NCBI GenBank assembly: GCA_013365365.1
Contig: JABVXU010000580.1
Span: 1 to 33,611, forward strand
Direction of reading: 5' to 3'
DNA: 33,611 nucleotides
From: Cruorifilaria tuberocauda
Taxonomy: Eukaryota > Nematoda > Chromadorea > Rhabditida > Onchocercidae
In this document: positions 10,801-23,300 of the stretch, one piece after another
How the letters are laid out: the number at the start of each line of letters is the position of its first letter
How positions within the stretch are numbered: position 1 is the first letter of the stretch
Translations under genes and position numbers: made by a program
Notes under the pieces: model-generated
Told to the model about the DNA's origin: nothing
Seen by the model: the letters and a program-made list of their open reading frames with translations, nothing else
Database searches by the model: none

Positions 10801-13800
10801 ATTTAAATATTACTTAATTATAATAAAAACTAAAATGAAATGAAAAAATTAAATTTAAACTTTAAATTTTTGTAAAAAAAAAAGTTTTATTTATCAAAAA
10901 TTTTTGCAAATTTTTATTTCCTAAATTTCGTAAAACAGTACAATATGAATCAATCAATAAAATATCAGTAAAAATTTTATCAGTTTAAAAAAATTGGGAC
11001 TTAAAAAAAAAATAGTTGTTAAGTTATTCTTCCTAGAATTTTCTTATTGTTCTCATATCAAATTGTTTACAATTTTGGTAAAGATAGATAGAGAGAGAGA
11101 GAGAGGGAGAGAGAGAGACAGAGAGAGAAATTGCAAATTTCAACCATAAAATTCCCTCTAAGAAATACCAAAAAGATTAATGATAAGCTTTTCAAGTTTG
11201 CAATCATTTGCAATCAAACAACTTAAAGAATAATTATTAATTATTAATCTAATTATCAAGTATCAAATATTAATTTAAAACTATATATTTAAAATAAAAA
11301 GAAAAAATCGATAAGTATTACCTGAATAAGATTATCAACAAACTTTTCCAGTAATTTTGCATCAATTGAAATATTATCGGTAATTATTAATCTAATTATC
11401 AAGTATCAATTATTAATTAAAAAAATATATTTAAAATAAAAGGAAGAAATCGATAAGTATTACCTGAATAAGATTATCAACAAACTTTTCCAGTAATTTT
11501 CCATCAATTGAAGTATTATCGGATTGTCGTTTGGCCACTGATGAGGAAGTATCGGTTGATGTGGAATTTTCCGCACCAAGTACACAACTATCAAATGAAC
11601 CCTCATGTTTCATGCCTATTATTTCCTTCTTTTCCGGACATGAGCTACGATAAAATTTCGGGAAAATCCTGGCAATGGAAAACAAATATGATTACTAGAA
11701 ATGTTGTAATAAACAATAAACAAACAGAGATTACTTTACTGATATGATAAATGATATTATTTCGTCAATTTTCTTATTTTCTATTTTTCAGTCCAAACAA
11801 AAAAAAAAAGTCTTATCTGAAATGAAATTAATGAATATTATCTAAGTAATGAAAGAGTAAATTACTTTGGTGAAAGCCTATTAACAACTGGTAACTGATA
11901 ATCCCTTTCATGATGATATTTTTCTTTCCAAATTTTTGCATCCGAAGCTGTGATATATGTTATGCTGTAGAAAAAGATAAAATTTAAATTTAAAAAAAAA
12001 TGAGGAAAGAAAATTAAGGAAGAGAAAGTAAAGAATTTTGATTGCAAAGGAAAAAAAATGTTATTTTATTTTATTTTATTTAAATTATTTATTTTATTTA
12101 TTAAATTATTCACTTATTTGTTTTACTCTATCTTTACTTTTTTATTTACTCTTACTTTTTTTCACTTTTTTAACTTTGCTTTTTATCATCTTCCTCCACT
12201 TTTTTACTTTACTTTTTGCTCCTCTTTTCTATACTCTTACTTTTTATACCTTTTTCATTTCACTTTTTACCTTACTTAAACTTTTTACTTTACATTATTC
12301 TACTTTACTTTTGCTATATTTGTTTATTTTACTTTACTTTTAAAGCAACGCATTCTTGCAGATTTCATAAATTCATTTATTTTATTTGCTTCACATGAAA
12401 TAAGCCTGATAACGTATAATTTCATTCTTGAATATAATGATAAGTGGGTCTTCTCTTTTCTTTTTCTGTTTGCTTATTTCTTTCAGTTCGTTATTTATTG
12501 CTTTCTTTTCTTTTTTTATTTCCATCTTTATTTCTATTCCATTTATAATTTTATTTTTTTAATACAATTTTTATTTAACTTAATAAAATAAAATCGAAAT
12601 TCTTCACTATCATTAATTAAATTTTAGAGTTAATTATAGGTGTTACTAATTAATACAGGGTGAGATGAAATTAACCTGAATGTTGAATAAGGTTAAAGTA
12701 AATGACTAACTTATAGTTTAATTCTTTTTATACAATTTTTCGAAATTTAATTTATGTAACTTTTTATAATTTTTTTAATAAAATCGAAATTCTTCATTAT
12801 CATTCATTAAATTTTAGAGTTAATTTCATGTGCTACAATTAATAAAGGATGAAATGAAGTTACCTAAATGCTGAAGAGAAAGTTTAGTAAGTTTAGTAAT
12901 CTTTACTATCATTTATTAAAAAAAATTTAAAAAATTTTAGAAAACAAAATTTTCCCAGATTAATTAAATATGCTGGAATTAATATAGGATGAAATGAAGT
13001 TATCTAAAAACTGAAGAAAGTTTATTAAGTAAAATAAAGTAAAAATCAAAATTCTTCATCATCATTCAGTAAATTTTAAAGTTGAAATTACACGTACTAA
13101 AACTCTTATTACAGGATGAAATGAAATTAATTAAATCTTGAAAAACAGTAAAGTTTTTAAAAAAAATAACAAGTTTTTAAAAAAAAAAGTAACTTTACTT
13201 TTTATCATTTTCAAATTGTTTACAACACGAAAAACACTCAATGAACGATAATTTCTTTGAAGCATTTCATTTCTTTCTTTTTTTTTTCTTTTGTTTTTTA
13301 CAAACATATTTTGATGTATTGAAGAGCTGAGGTGGAAGTGAAAAAAAAAACAGTGAAATTTGATAAATTGGATGGAACGAAAATCTTATCATTAAACCAA
13401 TCCAATTTCTGTGAAGTATAATAACTTTTAAATTTTATCGATTGAAAAAGTTTCAGTGAAAAAAAATTAAACGTCTAATTTTCAAAAATTTCATAGCAAA
13501 ATGAAATATTAGTAGGAGAAGAAAAAGGAAAAAAAAAACAAACTTGCACTGTGTACCGATAAGATTAGTTCGTTTTAAAATAGCTCGTGCTTGCGAATTC
13601 GTAACATTTCGTAAACTTTCCATGTTTACTTTTACAATATAATCATTTACCTTTAATATTTAAATTAGTTTAAGTAAAAATTTTAGATAAAAATTTAATT
13701 AAAAATTCCAGTTTGCTATAATTAATACTAATTCTAATTACTTCTATAAAATAACACATTACTTTTTCCTCAAGTTTTGCTTATCAATCAAAATTTACTT

Positions 13801-16800
13801 TATTTCTAATATCAGTTATAATTAATTAATTTAGCTTTCTTAGCTAATATGTTGAATTTTTAATTTATAGTTAAATTACTACCTGAACTCTTCCATCGCG
13901 ACCTATAGCTTTCTTACTACAAATACTCTTTACCTGACAACCATTGATACCTTTATCAATTTCCGCATTTAATACTACACCTGAAAAATTACTTAAAAAC
14001 ATTTTTTTTTTGAGTAAAAGATTATTTAATGAATAAATTTTGAATACGATTAATACACTTATCAATTTCCGCTTGTTTTTTTTTCTTTTGCAATTAATCA
14101 AACTTTTATAAAATTGCTATATTACCAAGTGAAAGTGCTCCTTTTTGAATTTTAATTGATCGCTCCAAACTTGGTGGCAAATAAACAATATCATAGGCCC
14201 ATGAGCCAGGTAAATGAAGCGGTGAACCGCAAGGTGATAATGAACGTGTTGAGCATGGTGACCAACTGGTCATCGATAAATGACTCTATACAATTAATTA
14301 ATTAATTAATTAATTATCTTCGATAATTATCATCAAATTAAACACTAATGATAAGTAAAGAGAGAGAAAAAAAAAGATTAGACTAAGAAAGAAATCGAAA
14401 TGAATCTCATTTTGCCATATGTAATATATTAAATAATCATGATTATAAAGCAAATGATTGTAAATAATGATAATAAAAAATAATCATAATATCATAGTAT
14501 TGTCAAATGATAAATATAATATTGAAATACCAAATAGCAATAATGATTATAAACTAAATCATGCAATAATCATTAACTAATAGTAATAGTAAATGATGAT
14601 AATTGATAATTTTAACGAAAAAAAATAATCGCGATATCCTGATATCGTAAGTAAGATGATAAGAATTAAAAAAAAAAAAAAAACAAAAAAAATAATCGAT
14701 AACCGTAACTAAACAAGAAATGAACTATCTAATATAAACAGTAATTGACTTTCTCAAGCGAGAAATGCTACAACTATCCTTAAAGTAAGAGTTATTGAAA
14801 TTAACATTGGGAAAAAAAAAAGAAAAGTAATGCTTACTCCGTTTAATGGTATATTAGAAACACGAGGTGTTGATGGCGTAAGCGAACCGGAAGATTGATA
14901 ATAGCTCTAAAAAAATAGGTAGGAGAAAAAAATATTGAAATACTTTTGTTAATAAGTAAGTAAAATCGATATTGCATGAAGATTGCGTGAAATTAGAATT
15001 GAATAAATAATACTAAATAGAATAAGAAAAAAAAGAAAAGAAAAGTGGGAAAAGAGAGAAAGAAAAATTATAATTTCATTTTTAACACAAATTTTAAAAT
15101 GTGTTGGGAAAAAAAAAAGAAAAAGGAAGAAAAGAAAAATGGCATTTTGATTATATGAAATTTTCAATTTCTTTTTATTTATTTATTTATTATTGTTTGG
15201 CTAAATTACCGATACATTATAGTATAAGTTAAAAAAAAAAACCAATGAATAATTTTACGATTTGAGTGATAAATATTCAGTGATAAATATGAGTGACAAA
15301 TATAAATGTGATAAATATCGAGTGATAGAGTGGTTTGAAAAATTTTTTGATAAACATAAAGTGATCAATATAAAGTGATAAATATAAAATGATAGATATA
15401 AAGTGGTAAATATAAAGCGATAAATGCAAAATGATTAATATAAAGTGATAAATATAAAGTGGAAAATATGAAATGTTAAATGATAAATTTGAAAAAATTT
15501 TTGATAAATATAAATTGATAGATATGGATGATAAAAAAATAGAACGATGAAAAGATTTCATGATATCAAATTTTACAATTAACCGAATGATTTCAAATAA
15601 AAAATGAAATTATGAAATTTTTAATTTCTTTTTATTTATTTATTTATTATTTTTTAGCTAAATAAACGATATATTGTGTTAAAATTTAAAAAAAAAAAGT
15701 GGAAAATTTTAAATAATGATATTAAATTTCCGATCGATTAAATGACAAATGTAAAATGATAAATATGTAGTGATAAAGTGATAAATTTGAAAAATTTTTG
15801 ATATATCTAAAGTGATAAATATGAGTGATAAGAAATGTAGAATGATAAAAACATTTCCATGATATTAAATTTCCCAATAATTAAATAATTTCAAATAAAA
15901 ATTGAAATTAGAGAAAAAAAAAAGCAAAATTTTGTAAAATTATATATGTCAAATTATCAGGAAGTAAATAGAATCAATCTATCAATGATCGTTCATTGTT
16001 TCAAAATGTGACATTTTAAAAGGCTTTTCTTTTTCCGTGCAAAATCGAATTCTGAAAAGAAAGAGGAAAAGAGAGAGAGAGAGAGAAGAAGAAAAAGGAA
16101 AAAAAAATAGTTCTAATGGATGATGGAAATAAAATAAATTTTAAGAAAGCAAATATTGAAAAGGGTAAAAAAAAAATTTTTATAGCCTTAGGGGATATAC
16201 ATTTTATAAGTAATAACAAGATATTTTTATTTCAATACAATCGATTAAATTTGAAAATAAAGTAAAATTGTGAAACGAAAAAAAAAAGTAGGTAACCTGA
16301 GAATGATGTTGTCGACGATGTTCGTTTGAGCCAAGCCATACGGTTTCCTGACTGGATGTATATGAATTTGTCTGAAATTCAATTATATTTAATTATCATT
16401 AATTAATTATAATTATAATATGAAAGAGAAAAAAAAAGCTATTAGAAAGAAAATAGGTAAATATTTTAGATTGCAATGAATTCATTTTAAAATTAAAATA
16501 TTTCAAATTTTATTAATTTAAATTTCTATTTTGAGTTTTTTAATAATTTGAATTTTTAGTAATTAATTAGAAAAAAATTTTATAATAATTTGAATTTTTA
16601 GTAATTAATTATGATATTAATGATAAAAAATTGTTTTTTTTTCCAATGAAATCTTTTTGAAAAGTTTTTTTTATTTAATTGAATGTTAGCCTATCAATTT
16701 GAATATTATTTGAGTGTTAATTTTAATTTAATTGAATTAAATTTTATATTATTTAAGAGGAGAATGAATGTATTTGAATCAATTTCAAAAATGCTATACA

Positions 16801-19800
16801 ATCTTAAAATTAATTAACAAGCGTAATAATTAAGCTAAATATGAGGAAATTGTTAACGATGCGGACATTTCTCAATCCTAATAACCCGAATGTTAATTAA
16901 GGTAGCATTAATTAATTAATTATAGTGAAAATTTTAAAAATGAAATTTTAATTGAATATTATATTAACTTTGAAAAATATCCACATTTGCACGTGATAAT
17001 TCCAATAAACAAAAGAAAAAAAAAAACAAATAAAACGAACATTTAGGGAAAATGAAAAAAAAATTCAATTTAATCAACAAACTGAAATATCGATTCATGA
17101 TTACCAAATAATGATTAAATTGTAGTATAAATTAAAAACATTGTAATATAATATTTAAATTAATTTAAAATTTAACTAAGCGTTAAAATGACAATTTGAT
17201 CTGACACTGTGAAATTCAAATAGTTTCCCTCGGATTTACATAGATCAAGTAAAAGCGTACACGAGGCACCATGGGAACCATGACGCTTTACGAAAACACC
17301 GTCCCTACCTACCTATATTCGGCTGAACCGATTTCAGGAGATCCGTTCCCGATTCTCATGATTACAAATAATGATTAAATTGTGGTATTAACCAGAAAAG
17401 AGAACTCTGGATCGAGCTTTACTCAACGTTTCCGTGTTCATTTGCGTTACCGCTCTCCGCGGTACAGGTAAATAATCCCGGTAAATAAAGCAGTAATCGT
17501 CCATTTGATTATTCAAATATGAAATGAAAAAGGGAAACAATGAAAGTATCGTTTATGCATACCTTAAAACCTGAATGATATATTACTCGATCTGCAGGAA
17601 ACTATGAATTATTTCATGCATAAAATCAACTAATAGCTATTGTTAATTAAATTAAATTTAATTTAATTTAAGTTTTAATGGTAATGTTAAAATGGAAATT
17701 CTGCACTTTTACATTTGTTCTTTCTTTTTCTTTCAATTAATAATTAAATGAAAAATTTAATTTCAATAAAAAAAGAAAATGTCAATTACATCTTTTAAAT
17801 TCATCAACAAAAAGGCATGTGACTTGTTTGTACAGTTAAGAGAAAACAATTATTAGCAATGCTTGATACTTAGTCTTATCATTTTAAAGTTGAAATAAAT
17901 ATTAAATTTTGAAATTAAAATATATTTAAACAAAGAAATACAATAAGCTATTTGGAAAGAAGAAAATACAAAAGTAGAAAAAATCCTACGCATATTTTTC
18001 ATTCAAAGCGCAATGCATGAAATAAATAAGTTTGAATGAAATGATTGTGATAGGAAATTAAGTTTGAGCTTTAAGCGTAAGCTTAATATTAAGTTTAAAT
18101 TTAAGCCTGGTGTTAAGTTGAAATTTAAGCGTAAACCGAAAGCAATGCAATTGTCTAAGTATGCTTTTTCGTCGTAAGATCTGAATCTTCAATTGCAGTT
18201 AGTGTCGAGAAGTTACCTTAACGCTTATCCTTCCCATTTTCAATCATTTCAATCAAGATAGAAGCTTAATGAATGAGGAAATCTTGTTGCTTCATCAAAT
18301 TCATATTACTTACTTTCTCAATCATGAGATCGATGATGCCAAGAAGTGTATCTGAGCTATATTCCTCATTACAAGGTTCTGTCCTATTTACCTTATTATT
18401 CATTTCTTGGCAAAACAAACATTGTTTGGTCTAGTCTTCATGCGTTGACGCAATAAGTGAGATTTTGTCCTAACTAAAAGTCTTTTGATGAAACTAAGAA
18501 AATAACTAAAATCTTTTGAATAACTAAAACTAAAATTAAAAATAACTAGAATCTTAAATATCTAGAACTAGTTAACTAAAATCTTTTGATAAAATACATG
18601 ATAGCTTGTTGTAATCTTTAAAATAAAACTTGCTAATAAAAATTTACCTAGCTTTTAGTTCCAGCTTTTGCCAGAGAATAAGCATTTATGTAAATAGGTT
18701 TACGCTAGATTTGCAACAAGTACTAATTATCTGTATATACCTAGTAGTAAACATTTTGGTTTATTGTCAATCAATCAAATCATTAAATAAATTAAGAAAC
18801 TATCAAATCTTTTATCATCACCTCAGCAATATAACTAACCCAAATAAAAAGCCTTAAAATGGTTTTAAAAATGCTTTACGTTTATTTTAGCAAATGTTAG
18901 TTTGAATTGGAATAAATAATCTATCGGAAAATTAAACAGCACTAAAAAGAAATAAAAATTAGAATTAAAAATTTGAAAAGTACAATTTTCCACATTCAAT
19001 TTTTTCATCAAAATATATTCAATTTATATCCCATAGATTATATATTTGAAAAAAAAAATGATATATACTGATATAGTGATAAGAGATATATATTGATATA
19101 ATGATAAAATGATATAGTTTTCATAATTGCTTACATCTTTTTCTTTTTAACAATTAAACTTAAAACTTTACTAAATCCTTGAATCCTGAAATTTTTCTCG
19201 AAAATTTCACTAAATATCTGCATGATGGCTTTTTTTTTTTGGAAATTTTAATAAATCTTTGAATCTTGGCTTCCTGATTTCATTTGAAATTTAAAAGATA
19301 GTAAGAAATGAAAGATTTATACAAATAATCACTAAAATGAATCTTCCCTTCACCTACTAATTAATTCAAGCATTGCAAATAGCATGCAAATGTTTAAATT
19401 GAATAGAAAGACAAAAATGAAAAATTGCAAGAATTACAAATTACATAAGTTAGCTTTACTAGCTTTTTCCTAGCACCATTTCCAATTTAAGCTAATTTTT
19501 CATTTCAATCAAATTCTTTGATTGAAAATAAATCAAGCATTTACTCATAAAGCTAACTTCTAGCTACTCAATTAATTCCTCTATAAATTCTCTTTTCTTT
19601 GTTTTATCCATTTAGTTATTAATTTTTTTCAAAAAAAAACAGAAAAACCAATTCTATGAAATAGAAAAGGAAAAGTATTTGATAAAAATTAAAAGTAAAA
19701 AATCAATAAAAATTGATTGCAAACTTTAAATAAGTTTAGGTATAATTCAATAACTTGCATGTGATATAATTAGCATGCAGCTGAAATTTTTTTGTTTACT

Positions 19801-20347
19801 TAATATCAATGATAATTACTTTATAACTTGTTGTCATGATTTCTTAGAACAAATTAATTATAGCTTATCGTAAATACGAAGAAAAGCTTACTTACTTGTT
19901 TGCGATTTCGTCGGCGTAATCGTGGTGAGCTTCCTTTTGCCAGTACACGTTCACTACGTGAAATAAGCGGTGAATGACCATTTATTCCATTGCTACACTG
20001 TAAAAAAAAAACATTTGGAACAATTTCAATAAACAAGAAAAAAATATATATTAGCTTAAAGGCCTTAAAGGTTTTAAATTTAAGCTTAACCAATTTTGCA
20101 CTTCTCTTTACTACTTTACTTTAAGCTTAAAAATCCAACGTTCACTTATTCCATTTTTGCCATACTTAACTAATAAGCATACATGCTGATATATATGATC
20201 CATATATATGCTTTTTTCTTCCCCCCCTCTCTCTCTCTCTCCCTCTCTCTCTCTCTCCATTACAGAAATTCGCATTTTTCTAACCATTTGAATGCTGAAA
20301 AGTACATTCCTAATTAATTCTATCATTTTCAAAACCTGTCACGCTTG

Positions 20348-20388
<41 letters not shown>

Positions 20389-23300
20389 CCTCTTTTAATA
20401 ATTTTTCCTCTTTCTATAAAATAATTTTTCATTAGAAAAAAAGAAAGGAAATTTTGTAAAAAGGTCAATCTTTTAAGTTATAAGTAACTGTGCTGTGCGA
20501 TAAGTAATAAGTAATTGTTCTCTTAAAGAAAGCAAATTTTTTAACTTTATCTTGTGGAAAATAATCAAGTAATAGTAACTATTAAAGTTCATTTCAATCT
20601 TTAATATCAATTAAATCATTAATTAATTAACAAATACTTAGTTAAAGTTAAAAAATTACAACTTGTTAATTATTTTAAAAAAAAAAGAAAACATATCGAG
20701 AAAATTGCTAAATGCTAAATTCTTCTCATAAATGAAATTATTCATTTTTCAATTTTGTTAGCTAAAAGATAAATTATTAAGCCTTTCTTTCTTCCATAAA
20801 CAATAACTCATTAATTATATTCAAAAAAAAAATTAAAAAAAAGACTAAAACAAATAAGAAAAAAAAAGCACATGAAATTGGAATATAAAATTACTTTAGA
20901 AGAAATAAAATTTCCAATTTTTACTTTTTTTATTCATTTCAATTCATTTAAATAAGTTACTTGCACAATATGCATATAATTGGATTATTCAACTTACTGA
21001 AAGGTTTTGTTTAAAAAAAAACTTAAAACTTGAAAGCGATTACTTTTTCCATTCAACTGATTCGCATTTTACCTACACTTGAAGAGTTATAAATTGTAAT
21101 TTATTTGATAGCCTTTTTCTCCGTTAATTTTATTTTTTCATCATTTTCAATGTTTCGCATTTATTTCTGATATTTTTTTCATTTTGCTTTAATTTCACTA
21201 AAAATGGAACGACCTTTAGGAACAACCTGAAAGTGTAAGTGCGAGGTAATCTTTGAGGTATTTGATAAGTATTTAGTGATAAATGTTTAAGCTATGATAA
21301 TATGTATGAAATAATTAATGAATTTATGAGATCAAGGAAGCGAAATTTGGGAATTATTGATTTCCAAAAGAGCAAAAATTCCCAAATTGAAACTATCGAT
21401 AGTTCCTGATGAAGAATACTACAATACTGGATTATGAGTAGTTGATTTTTTGAATTCGAATTAAAATCACAAATAAATGATCAGTATGATAGTGAAGTGA
21501 TAATTTTGATTTATTGATTAATGAATAGATACAAATTTAGCTATGTAATGCAGCAATGGACCGATCACGTCTGAACCAAAAAATTGCACTAATGATCGGA
21601 TCATGATCATCGCCTTTATCCGTGAATTTCTTGAAGGATAGACTGATTCAACTATCTTCTAGCTTTTTCTGGAATCTTTTTGTTGAATTTTTACTCTGCA
21701 AATGTAGAAAGCTTATATTTTCATTTTAAAGTTGAACAATTCAATATTGATTTTTCACACACGAAAAAGGAAAATATGAGAAATCTCGGGAATTTACTAC
21801 TTTACACTATACTTCTTCCTTTTTGCTATAATAACTGTAATAAATTGTAGTAAATTGAATGATTGCGAGTAAACCTTTCTTCCTAAATTACTGTAATTAC
21901 TATAAGTAATTAGCTATTCCTAATTTTTTTAATCAGAAATAAAAGATGCGATTAATAATTATTACGATAATTTGACTAAAATCAAATTGCAAACACAAAT
22001 ATGCTATGAAACGAGATATGAATGTAATGCGACATTCACCAATTATAATTTTACACGTCAATCACGTGATACGTTACGTGATTAAATATCTCAATGAATG
22101 GAGTAGGAGAGATAGGAGAAGTAACGAAAGAAAATTCTGAATAATATTTATTAACATCGTGAAAATTTATTTGTTTTTCTTCCTTCATTCATTTATAATT
22201 TAGTAAAAGAAAGAGTGTGAGAGAGAAAAAGAAAGAGAGAGAGAGGGAGAGAGAGGAAGAGAGAGATGCTAAAATGTTAGCAAAGAATATCAATAATTTG
22301 CTGGGAAATGTGATTCATAATTCAGAAAAGTTTGCATAAATGAAAGCATAATATGAATCAACAGGATTATTGAAGTTATCAATGCAATTATTTAGTAGTA
22401 TTGGGCACGAAATATTTAAGCCTGGTAGTGATACTCAAAACGAATGAATAAATCAAGTATTTGGCTCTTTTTTTTTTAATTTTTAAAATTTGAAATTTTT
22501 CCAACAAAAAAGAAATGACGAAAAAAATTTTTTTCAATTTATCAAATTAATGAAGGAAAGTTTTTTTAAGTTCTTTTTTAGCTTACAAAAAATTTCCACT
22601 TTTCCGACAAGCTTAATAAATTGAAACTTCTTCAAAGAAATGAATAATGATTAAAAAAATTGACAAATTAATAGATGGTCATTTTTTAAGTTCGTTTTTT
22701 TAAGCTTACAAAAGTAAATGACTTTTTTAAGCTTACAAAAATAAATAATCGTTTTTCAGGTTCTTTTTTTAAGCTCACATAAATGAATAGTGAATTTTTA
22801 AGTTCTTTTTTTCTAAGATTATATAAATTTTCTCTTCCTCGATAGATGAAATATAATAAGGAATGATGAAAACAAAAGTTACAATCCAACCTCTTCAATG
22901 GGTATCGGTTTTGCAATGCCTAATCGAACAATGCCATCGGGAGCTGACTTCAGGACTCCAACAGCATATTCCAGTGTGCTATTTGAGAGATCTTCATCAT
23001 TAACAAACATTAACCTATCACCGGGAACTATTCGGCCATCTGCTTGTGCTAGGCCACCGGGTACTAATGATCGTACTACAATTACAGATTGTCCTGGATG
23101 TAATGGATCCTAAAACAAAATTAAATATTGTTTAAATTGATTAAATTAGATTATTTAATCATTCTCAACAATTTTATTTCTTCATACATAAAATTTTTTC
23201 ATTTCAAATCCTAATTACAAAGTTTACCCGATAATCAATAATTGAAAATCCTAGGCCACGATTATCCTTCTCTAATTGTACTACCATTGGCACACAACGC

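Larger units (their letters stand above)
11965..13543. other. Intron within PDZ6
   Basis: 1,579 bases. It contains a long pyrimidine-rich tract (about 12058-12345, plus strand) and four decayed tandem repeat copies (12591-13160). No exon seen; the three overlapping plus-strand open frames here are low-complexity artefacts. Confidence 0.75.
16372..19895. other. Largest internal intron, with a GC-richer island
   Basis: 3,524 bases. Mostly AT-rich, but it holds the candidate coding segments at 17451-17504 and 18314-18430 and the island at about 17216-17504. Related AAGTTTAAATTTAAGC-type units recur near 18060-18140. The 228-base plus-strand open frame at 18630 has no coding character. Confidence 0.7.
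19998..22890. other. Intron after the PDZ5 exon
   Basis: 2,893 bases. Contains CT microsatellites (about 20221-20257 and 20351-20391), a GA microsatellite (22204-22266), the palindrome ATCACGTGAT at 22061-22070 and AAGCTTACAAAA-type tandem units at 22560-22810. Two weak candidate terminal exons lie at 21537-21629 and 21179-21226. Confidence 0.7.

Noticed and set aside
12038..12398. Three overlapping Phe/Leu-rich plus open frames that look like membrane proteins
   Set aside because: Produced by the TTTTATT/CTTTACTTTT repeat tract inside an intron.
15277..15561. 94-residue minus open frame with repeated Ser-Leu-Tyr-Ile segments
   Set aside because: Direct translation of the minisatellite array.
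17251..17480. 5S rRNA, SL RNA or tRNA in the GC-richer island
   Set aside because: The A/B box, SL leader and 5S core sequences I know are absent.
17560..17600. Minus micro-exon between CTGCAG and GTATGC
   Set aside because: In phase 0 it hits a TAA at the third codon, and its other phases do not join the neighbours.
22898..23113. 71-residue plus open frame
   Set aside because: Antisense shadow of the PDZ5 exon.
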